Positions 1 to 8,133 of a stretch of 64,000 nt of DNA are shown here, one piece after another. A program made the position numbers and the translations under genes. Position 1 is the stretch's first letter, and each line of letters opens with the position of its first letter. The notes under the pieces were generated by a model. The model ran no database searches and was not told where the DNA came from. It saw only the letters and a program-made list of their open reading frames with translations. Origin of the DNA: an uncultured Pelagibacteraceae bacterium (GTDB taxonomy: Bacteria; Pseudomonadota; Alphaproteobacteria; Pelagibacterales; Pelagibacteraceae). The stretch spans positions 62,001 through 126,000 of the forward strand of contig CABYXR010000001.1 in the NCBI GenBank assembly GCA_902522955.1, in the 5' to 3' direction.

Positions 1-875
1 TTTTTTCTTACAAGAATTTGATAGCTTTCATTTAAATCAGTAATTGTATTACAAATTTTAAATTTATACTCATTGATTTCAGAAACAGGTGTGACTTCAG
101 CTGCAGTTCCGGTAAGGAAACAGCCAACAAAGTTTCTCATTTCCTCAGGTTTGATTTTTCTTTCAATTACTTTGATTCCTTTAGATTTTGCTATCTTTAT
201 AACTTCTCTTCTTGTAATTCCGTCAAGAAACGAGTCTGGTATAGGAGTGTGTAATTCTCCAGTTTCATTTTTAAAAAAGATATTTGCTCCAGTTGCTTCT
301 GCGATGTTACCTTCGTGATCTAACATTAAAGAGTCGGTATACCCATTACTTTCTGCCTCGTGTTTCGAAAGAGTACAAATCATATATAACCCTGCTGCCT
401 TAGTATCCCAAGGTATAGAGTTTGGGTTTGGTCGACGCCAAGAAGATATATTCAACCTGATGCCTTTAGATTTTAATTTTGGATCAAAATAAGAACCCCA
501 TTCCCAAGTAGCAATGGCAATGTGAATTTTATTTTTTTGTGCCGAGATAGCCATCATCTCACTACCTCTCCAAATCACTGGTCGCACATATCCGTTTTGC
601 ACGTTTTGAATATTTACAATTTTTTTGCAAGCATCATTAATTTCTTTTTGACTGTAAGGAACTTTTATTCCCATTCTTTTAGCAGAATAAAACAATCTTT
701 CCGTGTGTTCCTCTAGTTTAAAAATCTCACCATCATAAACTCTTTCGCCCTCAAAAACACAACTAGCATAGTGAAGTCCGTGGTTCAAAACATGAATATT
801 AGCTTCAGACCAATCAACAGCTTTGCCATTAAACCAAATTTTTCCAGATCTTTTATCGTAAGGTATGCTTTCCAT
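1..875 (-). CDS. ilvE: Branched-chain amino acid aminotransferase, 3' end beyond window
   Basis: My own translation of the minus strand from the ATG at 875 gives about 291 residues with no stop; the gene runs off the left edge. It is a fold-type IV PLP transaminase catalysing the last step of Ile, Leu and Val synthesis. Family landmarks are IWFNGK near the N-terminus, LHYASCVFEGERVY, the PLP-lysine region DTKAAGLYM, and FLTGTAAEVTPVSEI near the C-terminus. Only a few residues should be missing. It is divergent from the regulator operon starting at 953. The ORF track omits it because it is truncated. D-amino-acid transaminase or 4-amino-4-deoxychorismate lyase are less likely, given the length and motifs. 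Confidence 0.93.
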   Translation of the reverse strand, partial: MESIPYDKRSGKIWFNGKAVDWSEANIHVLNHGLHYASCVFEGERVYDGEIFKLEEHTERLFYSAKRMGIKVPYSQKEINDACKKIVNIQNVQNGYVRPVIWRGSEMMAISAQKNKIHIAIATWEWGSYFDPKLKSKGIRLNISSWRRPNPNSIPWDTKAAGLYMICTLSKHEAESNGYTDSLMLDHEGNIAEATGANIFFKNETGELHTPIPDSFLDGITRREVIKIAKSKGIKVIERKIKPEEMRNFVGCFLTGTAAEVTPVSEINEYKFKICNTITDLNESYQILVRK

Positions 876-938
876 TTAGATGTAAATATATAGATTTTTT
901 TCTTACAAAAAAGTATATTTCTTAATAAGATAAGTCAA

Positions 939-944
939 TATAAC
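939..944 (+). promoter_or_regulatory. Possible -10 box for the regulator operon
   Basis: TATAAC lies 8 bases before the ATG at 953, inside the 77-bp divergent spacer with ilvE. If used, the transcript would have almost no leader. No good -35 match is visible and TA-rich hexamers are common here, so this is weak. Confidence 0.3.
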
Positions 945-952
945 TTACCATT

Positions 953-1393
953 ATGAAAGATTTATTATATCTCAAAGACGAACAAATTAAAGATTTTATT
1001 CAGCTTTTATCATATGCTTATCGAGAAACTTTTGCTGATCCGAAACAGATTTTAGCAAAAAGATATTTTGGTCCAGCGCATTTGCGATCTTTAAATCTTA
1101 TAGAAAGAAATCCAGGTATTAGTTTTGGGGAACTAATGTTCAAACTTAAAGTTACTAAACAAAGCTTAAATAGAGTTTTAAGAGATCTTATCAAATCTAA
1201 AATGATCAAACAAATTAAGGATGAGCATGATACAAGAAAAAAAAATTTATTTTTAGATAAAGAGGGTAAAGTGTTTTTTCAAACCGTTTATAATACACAA
1301 AAAAAAAGGATATTTAATGCTCTTAAAAATTCTAATGCTGACTCAGTTATTAAGTTTAAAGAAGTTTTAAAAAAAATCGTAGATGGAAAATAA
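953..1393 (+). CDS. petP: MarR-family transcriptional regulator (PetP-like)
   Basis: A 146-residue protein with the MarR winged-helix layout: a helical N-terminus, a helix-turn-helix around residues 50-85 (GISFGELMFKLKVTKQSLNRVL) and a basic wing DEHDTRKKNLFLDKEG at about 95-110. The last 11 bases overlap the response-regulator gene, so the two are probably translationally coupled. A small MarR protein overlapping an OmpR-type regulator matches the petP-petR pair that controls the bc1 operon in Rhodobacter capsulatus, and petABC lies about 7 kb away here. The symbol is inferred from arrangement and family rather than from close sequence comparison. The ligand is unknown. Confidence 0.7.
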   Translation: MKDLLYLKDEQIKDFIQLLSYAYRETFADPKQILAKRYFGPAHLRSLNLIERNPGISFGELMFKLKVTKQSLNRVLRDLIKSKMIKQIKDEHDTRKKNLFLDKEGKVFFQTVYNTQKKRIFNALKNSNADSVIKFKEVLKKIVDGK

Positions 1394-2060
1394 TAAAACT
1401 CATATTCTTATTGTAGATGATGATAATAGAATCAGAAGCTTGTTAAAAGAATATTTAATTGAAAATAATTATTTAGTGTCAACTTCAGAGAACGCTGAAA
1501 ATGCAAAAAAAAAACTCTCGGTATTTAAATTTGATTTAATTGTTTTAGATGTAATGATGCCAGGTCAAAATGGTTATGATTTTACAAAAGAAATTAAAAG
1601 AAAAATAAAGATTCCTATTATTTTGTTGACTGCCAAAGGCGAAACAGATGATAGAGTTAAAGGTCTTGAGTTAGGAGCAGATGATTACATCGGTAAACCT
1701 TTTGAACCTAAAGAATTATTACTTAGAATAAAAAATTTAATAAAAAGAAATTTTAAGATTGATCCAAATAAAATACATTATGTAGGCAATGCTCAAATTG
1801 ATTTGAATAAGATGAATATACTACTTGATGGAAAAAATAAAAAAATCAATGTTTCAGAAAAAAAAGTTTTGATAGAAATGTTAACAAACCCAGGAAAAAC
1901 GTATTCAAGAGAAGAAATTGGAAAAATATCTGGTATAAATCAAGAGAGATCGATTGATGTTATGATTACAAGATTAAGATTAAAAATTGAAAAAAATCCA
2001 AAAAATCCAAAATTTTTACAAACTATTAGAGGGTCAGGCTATGTTCTCTGGATTGAATAA
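1383..2060 (+). CDS. petR: OmpR/PhoB-family response regulator (PetR-like)
   Basis: A 225-residue two-domain regulator. The receiver domain (about 1-120) has the acidic pair after ILIV, the phospho-acceptor Asp56 in VLDVMMP, Thr83 in LLTAKG and Lys105 in GKPFEP. The C-terminal winged helix (about 130-225) ends in the typical RSIDVMITRLRLKIE and LQTIRGSGYVLW. It overlaps the MarR gene upstream and the kinase gene downstream, forming a three-gene signalling operon. The likely partner is the adjacent kinase. The PetR assignment rests on the MarR overlap and the nearby bc1 genes; an OmpR-like osmotic or envelope role is the alternative. Confidence 0.85.
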   Translation: MENNKTHILIVDDDNRIRSLLKEYLIENNYLVSTSENAENAKKKLSVFKFDLIVLDVMMPGQNGYDFTKEIKRKIKIPIILLTAKGETDDRVKGLELGADDYIGKPFEPKELLLRIKNLIKRNFKIDPNKIHYVGNAQIDLNKMNILLDGKNKKINVSEKKVLIEMLTNPGKTYSREEIGKISGINQERSIDVMITRLRLKIEKNPKNPKFLQTIRGSGYVLWIE

Positions 2061-3357
2061 ATTTATAAAATATATATTGCCCAAAAGACTTTTTTACAGA
2101 GCATTAATTATAGTGGCTGCTCCGACAATAATTTTACAACTTATAATAACAATAGTTTTTTATGATAGCATTTGGATTAAAGCAAACAAAAACATAACTA
2201 GATCTTTAGTATCTCAATTAAAAACTATTCAAAATGCTTATATAAATAATAAAGAAAATTTAGAATTTTTTACTGATAGTTATAAAAATAATTTTAATTT
2301 TGAGATAGATATAAATAACAATCCATTTCCAGTCGCAAGTGGAGAGAGAAAATTTAGCCCAATGGATAGGTCTTTAAGGAGAGAGTTGAAATCTTCATTT
2401 GGTAATAACAACTATTATTTTAATACTTCTAAGTTTAAAAACGCGGTTGAAATTAAAATTAGATTAGAAAATGAAGTTATAGAATTTTTAGTTCCTAAAG
2501 AAATGATATCACCTTCATCAGTAAGATTATTTGTATTATGGACAACTCTGCCATCGATTATTTTAATCTTAATTGCTCTAATATTTTTAAAGAATCAAAC
2601 TAAACCACTTGTTCGACTAGCTAAAGCAGCTGAAAGGTTTGGAAAAGGTGTGTATGTGAATGACTTCAGGCCTTCTGGCGCTTCTGAAATAAGAAAAGCA
2701 GCTTATGAATTTGACAGGATGGCTAAAAGAATAAATAGGCACCTTAATCAAAGATCAGAAATGCTATCTGGAATAAGTCATGATTTAAGAACTCCATTAA
2801 CAAGATTAAAACTACAGTTAGCGATGGTCGACCAAAAAGAAATTTCTGAGAAAATGTATAAAGATATTGATGAAATGGAAAGTATGCTCAACGATTATTT
2901 ACAGTTTGCTAAAACTCAAACTCAAGAAGAAACTACTTTAATAAGCTTATCAGATATACTCAATTCGATTAAGAAAAAATTTAAAAATGAGAATTTAATT
3001 TTAAATAATTTTGAAAATGTAAATTTAAAAGGAAGATTGACATCTCTGACAAGATGTTTTGAAAATGTAATTCAAAATGGTCTCACCTATGGCAAAAAAG
3101 TATATGTAAAAGTCCAAAAAGGAACTAATATTGTAGCAGTTTTCATTGAAGACGACGGTCCTGGAATACCAGAAGATCAATTTAAAAATGTTATGAAACC
3201 TTTTGTGCGTCTCGATAAAAGTAGAAACCTTAATCAATCAGGTGTGGGATTGGGGCTAGCTATCGTTGAAGATATAGTAAATTCACATGGAGGAAATATT
3301 CAATTGGGTAAAAGCAAATTTAATGGTTTGCAGGTTAAGATTTCTTTGCCTTTTTAG
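2041..3357 (+). CDS. Membrane sensor histidine kinase (EnvZ-like)
   Basis: I choose the ATG at 2041 (438 residues) over the tracked 1987 start, because translation from 1987 would only add residues overlapping the regulator C-terminus. Two membrane segments (about 17-40 and 162-184) flank a periplasmic domain of about 120 residues. HAMP, HisKA and HATPase_c domains follow: the phospho-accepting histidine is in GISHDLRTPLTRLK (His247), the G1 box is DDGPGIPED, and the G2 box is GVGLGLAIVEDIV. The order is that of an EnvZ-type kinase. It overlaps the response-regulator gene by 20 bases. The 3' end overlaps the convergent ubiK gene by 23 bases. The stimulus cannot be read from the sequence. Confidence 0.88.
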   Translation: MFSGLNKFIKYILPKRLFYRALIIVAAPTIILQLIITIVFYDSIWIKANKNITRSLVSQLKTIQNAYINNKENLEFFTDSYKNNFNFEIDINNNPFPVASGERKFSPMDRSLRRELKSSFGNNNYYFNTSKFKNAVEIKIRLENEVIEFLVPKEMISPSSVRLFVLWTTLPSIILILIALIFLKNQTKPLVRLAKAAERFGKGVYVNDFRPSGASEIRKAAYEFDRMAKRINRHLNQRSEMLSGISHDLRTPLTRLKLQLAMVDQKEISEKMYKDIDEMESMLNDYLQFAKTQTQEETTLISLSDILNSIKKKFKNENLILNNFENVNLKGRLTSLTRCFENVIQNGLTYGKKVYVKVQKGTNIVAVFIEDDGPGIPEDQFKNVMKPFVRLDKSRNLNQSGVGLGLAIVEDIVNSHGGNIQLGKSKFNGLQVKISLPF

Positions 3358-3580
3358 GCTTTTTTTTTCTAACTAATTTTCTAATTATAGCTTCTTGTTT
3401 CTGAGTTATCTTTTTTAATACTTCAAACTCTTCTCTTGAAACCAGTTGGAGCTTATTAATTAGTTTGTCTCTTGTAAATTTAAGATCTGTAGATATCTCT
3501 TTCTTTATATCTTTGCTACTTAAAATTCCATTCTCAATTAAGCTTGATAAAACTTTTAATAATTTTTCAGAACTTTTCAT
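3335..3580 (-). CDS. ubiK: UbiK-family ubiquinone biosynthesis accessory factor (BMFP domain)
   Basis: An 81-residue, highly charged helical protein. An N-terminal amphipathic region is followed by SREEFEVLKKITQKQEAIIRKL, typical of the BMFP/YqiC coiled coil, and a very basic tail KKKPKKAKK. UbiK helps ubiquinone biosynthesis enzymes work as a complex in Escherichia coli; that role is carried over by family. It is transcribed divergently from lgt across 51 bp. Its last 23 bases overlap the 3' end of the histidine kinase gene on the other strand. Its small size and low complexity keep confidence below certain. Confidence 0.75.
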   Translation of the reverse strand: MKSSEKLLKVLSSLIENGILSSKDIKKEISTDLKFTRDKLINKLQLVSREEFEVLKKITQKQEAIIRKLVRKKKPKKAKKS

Positions 3581-3631
3581 AATTCATCTTATTTGATAGA
3601 AAACCTAATTTCAAATATGTTATAAGAGATC

Positions 3632-4417
3632 ATGTACATTCACGATTTAGACCCTATTTTATTCGATTTTGGTTTTTTGGTTATCAGATGGTATTCATTA
3701 GCCTATATATTAGGAATTTTGATCGGTTGGTGGCTGGGTAAAAAAATTATTTTAAAAAAATTCAAATCTTTAAATCATATTTTTGAAATCAAAGAATTTG
3801 ATAATTTGATTACATATATAATTGTATCTATACTTATTGGAGGAAGAATTGGATATGTTTTATTTTATAATTTTGGATACTATTTATTAAATCCATTAGA
3901 TATTTTAAAAATTTGGGAAGGTGGAATGTCTTTCCACGGAGCACTTTTAGGTGTAATACTTGGTACTTATTGGTTTTCAATTAAAAAAAATATACCAACT
4001 TTTTTCTTGCTAGATATAATCGCCTTTGTTGCTCCTATAGGAATATTCCTAGGGCGTATAGCTAATTTCATCAATGGTGAATTAATTGGTAAAACAACTG
4101 ATGTTTTTTGGGGAGTTGTTTTTCCTAAAATTGATAACAATATAAGACATCCGTCTCAATTATATGAAGCTTTTTTGGAGGGTGTAGTTCTGTTTATTAT
4201 TATGAATTTATTTTTTTTTAGAAAGAATTATAAAACTGGAACTTGTTCCTATATGTTTTTAATTACTTATGGCATTTTCAGGATATTTTCTGAGTTTTTT
4301 AGAGAACCTGACTCACAAATTGGATTTATTTTTGGTTCTTTGAGTATGGGAATGCTTTTAAGTTTATTTATGATTTTTGCTGGTTCAATTCTTTATTTAA
4401 AAAAAAATGACTTATAA
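3632..4417 (+). CDS. lgt: Prolipoprotein diacylglyceryl transferase
   Basis: A 261-residue polytopic inner-membrane enzyme that moves diacylglycerol from phosphatidylglycerol to the lipobox cysteine of prolipoproteins. This is the step before signal peptidase II, whose gene lspA is also in this window. The signature GRIANFINGELIG is present, along with SFHGALLGVI, RHPSQLYEA and a C-terminal FREPDSQIG. Membrane helices run through the whole length. The TATAAG at 3621-3626 sits only 5 bases before the ATG, which may mean a leaderless transcript. The last 11 bases overlap the midA-like gene. Confidence 0.96.
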   Translation: MYIHDLDPILFDFGFLVIRWYSLAYILGILIGWWLGKKIILKKFKSLNHIFEIKEFDNLITYIIVSILIGGRIGYVLFYNFGYYLLNPLDILKIWEGGMSFHGALLGVILGTYWFSIKKNIPTFFLLDIIAFVAPIGIFLGRIANFINGELIGKTTDVFWGVVFPKIDNNIRHPSQLYEAFLEGVVLFIIMNLFFFRKNYKTGTCSYMFLITYGIFRIFSEFFREPDSQIGFIFGSLSMGMLLSLFMIFAGSILYLKKNDL

Positions 4418-5486
4418 TCCTGGATATTTTAATTTAAGGCTTAAAAAATTAATTCCTGTCGATGAATTTATCGAAAAAGTTTTGTATGAACCAAAAATTG
4501 GTTATTATACAAAAAAAATTCCATTTGGAAGCCAGGGTGATTTTATTACAGCACCGACAATTTCAAATTTATTTTCTGAAATAATCTCAATATGGGTTGT
4601 TTCTGTTTGGGAAAAACTTGGAAAACCAAAAACTTTCAATTTTGTAGAACTTGGTCCAGGTGATGGAAGTCTTGCAAAAGTTTTTGTTAATACAATTAAA
4701 AAATTTCCAGAGCTTAATGACTCCATAAATATATATTTATATGAAAAGAGTAAACTTCTAAGCAATTTACAAAAAAAAAAATTAAAAGGGTCTAAAATAA
4801 AATGGATTAGAAATTTTGATAAAATTAAAAAAGGCCCAGTTATTTTTTTTGGAAATGAGTTTTTCGATGCGATTCCAATAAAACAGTTTTTAGTAGAAAA
4901 AAAATCTTTATTAGAAAAATGTTACTCAGTTGATCCTGCGTCAGGATTGGACGAAGCTTACCAAAAAGCTAATAGAGAGGATGTAAAAAAAATCAAAACT
5001 TTTAAAGCTTTAGAAGGGTTAAAATTTATTGAATTCCCCAAACTAGGATTTCTTGAGTTGGATAAGATAGTAAAAAAAATTAATGATCTTTCAGGTGGGA
5101 TTTTACTTATAGATTATGGTTATTTAAATGTTATTAACAGAAGCACTCTGCAGACAGTTATGAAAAATAAAAAAATAGACATGAATCATTTATTTAAAAA
5201 CCTTGGAAGAGCTGACATTTCTTCTCTTGTGAATTTTAGTCTTTTAAAAGAGTATTTTCTTAAAAATAAGCTTAAAGTTAAAAAAATAGTTTCCCAAAAG
5301 TTTTTTTTAGAAAAAATGGGAATAATCGAAAGAGTTAAAGTTTTAGAAAAAAATATGACTTTTAAACAAAAAGAGTACATGTCTTTAACTTTAAGGAGAC
5401 TTTTAAATAAGGAATTAATGGGTGGCTTGTTTAAAGTTATTTTTGCCTTTAAATCAAAAAATAGTAACTTCCTAGGATTTAAATAA
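4407..5486 (+). CDS. MidA/NDUFAF7-family SAM-dependent methyltransferase
   Basis: A 359-residue member of the DUF185/MidA family. The N-terminus has the family start DEFIEKVLYEPKIGYYTKKIPFGSQGDFITAP, followed by a SAM-binding Rossmann glycine motif FVELGPGDGSLAK at about 75-87, FGNEFFDAIPI, and LLIDYGY. The eukaryotic homologue NDUFAF7 methylates an arginine of complex I subunit NDUFS2, so a role in NADH dehydrogenase assembly is plausible but inferred. The gene overlaps lgt upstream, and its stop codon shares one base with the ATG of the next gene (TAATG). The order lgt-midA-yfiH is common in alphaproteobacteria. Confidence 0.88.
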   Translation: MTYNPGYFNLRLKKLIPVDEFIEKVLYEPKIGYYTKKIPFGSQGDFITAPTISNLFSEIISIWVVSVWEKLGKPKTFNFVELGPGDGSLAKVFVNTIKKFPELNDSINIYLYEKSKLLSNLQKKKLKGSKIKWIRNFDKIKKGPVIFFGNEFFDAIPIKQFLVEKKSLLEKCYSVDPASGLDEAYQKANREDVKKIKTFKALEGLKFIEFPKLGFLELDKIVKKINDLSGGILLIDYGYLNVINRSTLQTVMKNKKIDMNHLFKNLGRADISSLVNFSLLKEYFLKNKLKVKKIVSQKFFLEKMGIIERVKVLEKNMTFKQKEYMSLTLRRLLNKELMGGLFKVIFAFKSKNSNFLGFK

Positions 5487-6241
5487 TGTTTTATTCTAAA
5501 AATCTAAAAAAAATAAAGAAAATTAAACATTGTTTTTTTTCTAGAAAAGGAGGTTTTTCAAGAGGAATATATAAAAGTTTAAATTGTGGAAAAGGATCAA
5601 AAGACAATAAGGCTAATATTAAAAAAAATTTAAAGTTTGTTTCAAAAAAGATTAACGTCAAATTAAATAATCTTAAACTAATGCATCAAACACATAGTAA
5701 TAAGGTAATATTTGTTAGCAAAAACAACGGAAGATCTAAAAATTTTTATTCTGATGCATTAATAACTAATATTAAGGGATACGCTTTAGGAGTTATTACT
5801 GCAGATTGTGTTCCAATTATTCTTTACGATAGTAAAAATCAATTTATCGGATGTATTCATGCAGGTTGGAAAGGAGCTTTTTCTGGAATAATAGAAAATA
5901 CAATAAAAAAATTTAAAAAACTTAATTCCAAAAATAAAATTTTTGCCAGCATAGGCCCTTGTATCGGACCGAAAAGTTACGAAGTTGATATAAATTTTTA
6001 CAAAAAGTTTTTATTACAATCAAAAAAAAACAAGTCTTATTTTGTAAAGAAAAATAATGTAAAAAAACTATTTAACCTTAGAAAATACGTAAATGACAAA
6101 CTTTTAAGACTCAATGTAAAAGTTGATCATGTAAACCATGACACTTTTAAGGAAAAAAGTAGTTTTTTTAGTTTTAGAAGGTCTCAAAAATTACTAGAAA
6201 AAGATTACGGTAGGAGTATTTCTGTTATAAGTCTGGTCTAA
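5486..6241 (+). CDS. pgeF: PgeF/YfiH-family purine nucleoside phosphorylase (former laccase-domain protein)
   Basis: A 251-residue protein of the Cu-oxidase_4 / YfiH family. The metal and catalytic residues lie in LMHQTHSNKV, VITADCVPIIL and GCIHAGWKGAFSGI, with FASIGPCIGP further on. Family members act as purine nucleoside phosphorylase/adenosine deaminase, and some have been linked to peptidoglycan editing; which applies here is not known. The start codon shares a base with the stop of the methyltransferase gene. It is the last gene before a 149-bp spacer and so probably closes the lgt operon. Confidence 0.85.
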   Translation: MFYSKNLKKIKKIKHCFFSRKGGFSRGIYKSLNCGKGSKDNKANIKKNLKFVSKKINVKLNNLKLMHQTHSNKVIFVSKNNGRSKNFYSDALITNIKGYALGVITADCVPIILYDSKNQFIGCIHAGWKGAFSGIIENTIKKFKKLNSKNKIFASIGPCIGPKSYEVDINFYKKFLLQSKKNKSYFVKKNNVKKLFNLRKYVNDKLLRLNVKVDHVNHDTFKEKSSFFSFRRSQKLLEKDYGRSISVISLV

Positions 6242-6298
6242 TAAATAGTTTCAAAAACTGTCTAAGTTTAGCCAAAATTTATTATTACATTAGTAATT

Positions 6299-6314
6299 GT
6301 TAAAGCTCTTTAAC
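6299..6314. repeat. Inverted repeat GTTAAAG-CT-CTTTAAC upstream of prs
   Basis: A perfect 7-bp inverted repeat with a 2-base centre lies about 36 bp upstream of the proposed prs -35 box. There is no T-run after it, so it is not a standard terminator for pgeF. It could be a regulator binding site. The rest of the 149-bp spacer holds the prs promoter. Confidence 0.4.
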
Positions 6315-6349
6315 GTAAAAATCTTCAACAACATATAACTTGAATTGGT

Positions 6350-6378
6350 TTGAAAACATTTAAAAATAACGGTATAAG
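6350..6378 (+). promoter_or_regulatory. Sigma-70-type promoter of prs
   Basis: TTGAAA (6350-6355), a 17-base spacer and TATAAG (6373-6378) form a good vegetative promoter 12 bases before the prs ATG. This implies a leader of only about 5-6 bases. It sits in one of the few real intergenic regions of the window, which supports it. Confidence 0.6.
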
Positions 6379-6390
6379 TGATTACATTTC

Positions 6391-7323
6391 ATGAAAATTT
6401 TATCTGGAACAAGCAATCTTAAATTAAGCAAGGATATCTCAAAAAAACTGAAACTGAAATTAGTAAATACTAATATAAGAAGATTCGCTGATGGTGAAAT
6501 CTATATAGAGATTAATGAAAATATAAGAGGTAATAGTGTTTTTGTAATTCAATCAACCTCCAATCCTGCTAATGATAATTTAATGGAACTTCTTCTTGTA
6601 ATCGATGCTTTAAAAAGATCTTCAGCAAAAAACGTTACGGCCGTGATTCCATATTTTGGATATGCTAGGCAAGACAGAAAAGTTGCCCCAAGAACTTCTA
6701 TTTCTGCAAAAGTTGTGGCAAACCTAATAACTAATGCTGGAGCAAGTAGGGTTTTGACAGTTGATTTACATGCTGGTCAAATTCAGGGTTTTTTTGATAT
6801 GCCGGTTGATAATTTATTTACGACTCCACTGTTTGCAAAATACATCAAAAAAAAATTTAGTAACAAAAAATTGATTTGTGTTTCTCCTGATGTGGGAGGT
6901 GTTCAAAGAACTAGAGGTTTAGCCACAAGAATAAAAGCTGATCTTGCAATTATCGATAAGAGAAGACCGGCACCTGGCGAGTCCGAAGTTATGAATATAA
7001 TTGGGGATGTAAAAAATAAAACATGTATAATCGTTGATGATATAATTGATAGTGGTGGAACTATAGTAAATGCAGTTGATGCACTAAAAAAAAGTGGTGC
7101 TAATGAAGTTTACGTTTTCATTACCCATGCTGTTTTAAGTGGAGACGCTGTTAAGAAAATTAAAAATTCAAAAATTAAAAAACTGATAATTACCGATACA
7201 ATTGATAATTCTCAAAAAATTAAAAATAACAATAAAATTGAGGTCTTATCTATATCTTCGCTTATGTCCGAAGCAATAAAAAGAATAGCAAATTCTAATT
7301 CGGTTTCTGATTTGTTCAATTAA
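6391..7323 (+). CDS. prs: Ribose-phosphate pyrophosphokinase
   Basis: A 310-residue PRPP synthetase making phosphoribosyl pyrophosphate from ribose 5-phosphate and ATP, for purine, pyrimidine, histidine (hisG and hisZ are at the right end) and NAD synthesis. Diagnostic motifs are [23 protein letters not shown] (ATP loop), [18 protein letters not shown] (the family signature) and the PRPP loop [13 protein letters not shown]. Length is normal for the bacterial enzyme. It has its own promoter in the spacer upstream and is followed by a hairpin before rplY. In alphaproteobacteria prs, rplY, pth and ychF are often consecutive, as here. Confidence 0.97.
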   Translation: MKILSGTSNLKLSKDISKKLKLKLVNTNIRRFADGEIYIEINENIRGNSVFVIQSTSNPANDNLMELLLVIDALKRSSAKNVTAVIPYFGYARQDRKVAPRTSISAKVVANLITNAGASRVLTVDLHAGQIQGFFDMPVDNLFTTPLFAKYIKKKFSNKKLICVSPDVGGVQRTRGLATRIKADLAIIDKRRPAPGESEVMNIIGDVKNKTCIIVDDIIDSGGTIVNAVDALKKSGANEVYVFITHAVLSGDAVKKIKNSKIKKLIITDTIDNSQKIKNNNKIEVLSISSLMSEAIKRIANSNSVSDLFN

Positions 7324-7325
7324 TA

Positions 7326-7343
7326 CTTGTTTTATTAAACAAG
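7326..7343 (+). other. Hairpin CTTGTTT-TATT-AAACAAG between prs and rplY
   Basis: A perfect 7-bp stem with a 4-base loop starts 2 bases after the prs stop. No T-run follows, so it is not a clear terminator. It could stabilise the prs 3' end or be a processing site within a prs-rplY transcript. Confidence 0.45.
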
Positions 7344-7346
7344 GTG

Positions 7347-7358
7347 AGTTATATAACT
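7347..7358. repeat. 12-bp palindrome AGTTATATAACT before rplY
   Basis: A perfect palindrome 17 bases before the rplY start. It may be a regulator site or overlap a TATA-like -10. Palindromes of A and T arise often by chance in this composition. Confidence 0.3.
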
Positions 7359-7375
7359 TTTCCAATATAAAATAA

Positions 7376-8128
7376 ATGAGCAACTTAAAAGCAATTAAAA
7401 GAGATAACACGTCTACGGGATCAACTAATAAGTTGAGAGCTAGCGGTTTTATACCCGCAATTTTGTATGGTGGAAAGAATCCAAATCAAAAAATTTCTAT
7501 TGAAAAAAAAGCTATCAGAGAAATTATCAACTCTGACAATTTTTTATCCAAAGTTTTAGAGCTGGATATTGATGGCAAAAAAGAAAAAGTTTTACCTAGA
7601 GATGTCGCATATAACGTTATCTCAGAAGAGCCTATTCATATTGATTTCATGAGAATTGTAACAGGTAAAAAAATTGTTTTAGAAATTCCAGTAAAATTTA
7701 TAAACCATCCTGACTCACCTGGTCTTAAAAAAGGAGGAGTTCTTAATATTGTTAGAAGGGCGGTTGAGCTAAAATGTCCTGCTGAAAATATTCCTAGCGA
7801 TATAACAATTGATTTAAAAGGAACAGATATCGGTACAAGCTTAAAGATTTCATCTGTTAAATTGCCTGACAATGTATTACCCACTATTACGGACAGAGAT
7901 TTTGTTATAGCGACTGTTGCAGCGCCAACAATAATTAAAGAACCAGAAAAACCTGCTGAGGAGGTCGCAGAAGGTACAGAAGGAGAAACTCCAACAGAGG
8001 GAGCAGAAGCAGCAACTAAGGATGGAGATGCAGCCAAAAAAGATGAAAAAGGAAAAGATGCTACAGGTGGAGACAAAAAAACTGATGACAAAAAACCTCC
8101 TGAAAAAAAACCTCCTGAAAAGAAATAA
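7376..8128 (+). CDS. rplY: 50S ribosomal protein L25 (CTC type) with a long charged tail
   Basis: A 250-residue protein. Residues about 1-90 form the L25 5S-rRNA-binding domain (TGSTNKLRASGFIPAILYGG) and 95-190 the CTC beta domain (VEIPVKFINHPDSPGLKKGG is matched with small differences). The last 55-60 residues are low complexity: an acidic/Ala/Thr stretch (EEVAEGTEGETPTEGAEAA), then Lys-rich sequence ending in a duplicated PPEKK. Such tails are common in alphaproteobacterial L25 and are probably disordered. The start is the ATG at 7376. pth follows after 5 bases. Base composition in the tail is more purine-rich than the surroundings. Confidence 0.93.
   Translation: MSNLKAIKRDNTSTGSTNKLRASGFIPAILYGGKNPNQKISIEKKAIREIINSDNFLSKVLELDIDGKKEKVLPRDVAYNVISEEPIHIDFMRIVTGKKIVLEIPVKFINHPDSPGLKKGGVLNIVRRAVELKCPAENIPSDITIDLKGTDIGTSLKISSVKLPDNVLPTITDRDFVIATVAAPTIIKEPEKPAEEVAEGTEGETPTEGAEAATKDGDAAKKDEKGKDATGGDKKTDDKKPPEKKPPEKK
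8093..8122 (+). repeat. 15-bp tandem duplication in the rplY 3' end
   Basis: AAACCTCCTGAAAAA is followed at once by AAACCTCCTGAAAAG, encoding KPPEK twice. It is in frame and probably arose by slippage or short duplication in the disordered tail. Confidence 0.8.
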
Positions 8129-8133
8129 TTGAT

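Noticed and set aside
1987-2040. Upstream start of the histidine kinase
   Set aside because: These residues are only the out-of-frame reading of the regulator C-terminus; ATG 2041 begins just before the first membrane helix.
7636-8091. 151-codon minus-strand ORF opposite rplY
   Set aside because: It is the antisense shadow of the L25 gene; its Ser/Val/Pro-rich sequence mirrors the Glu/Lys/Ala tail codons and matches no family I know.
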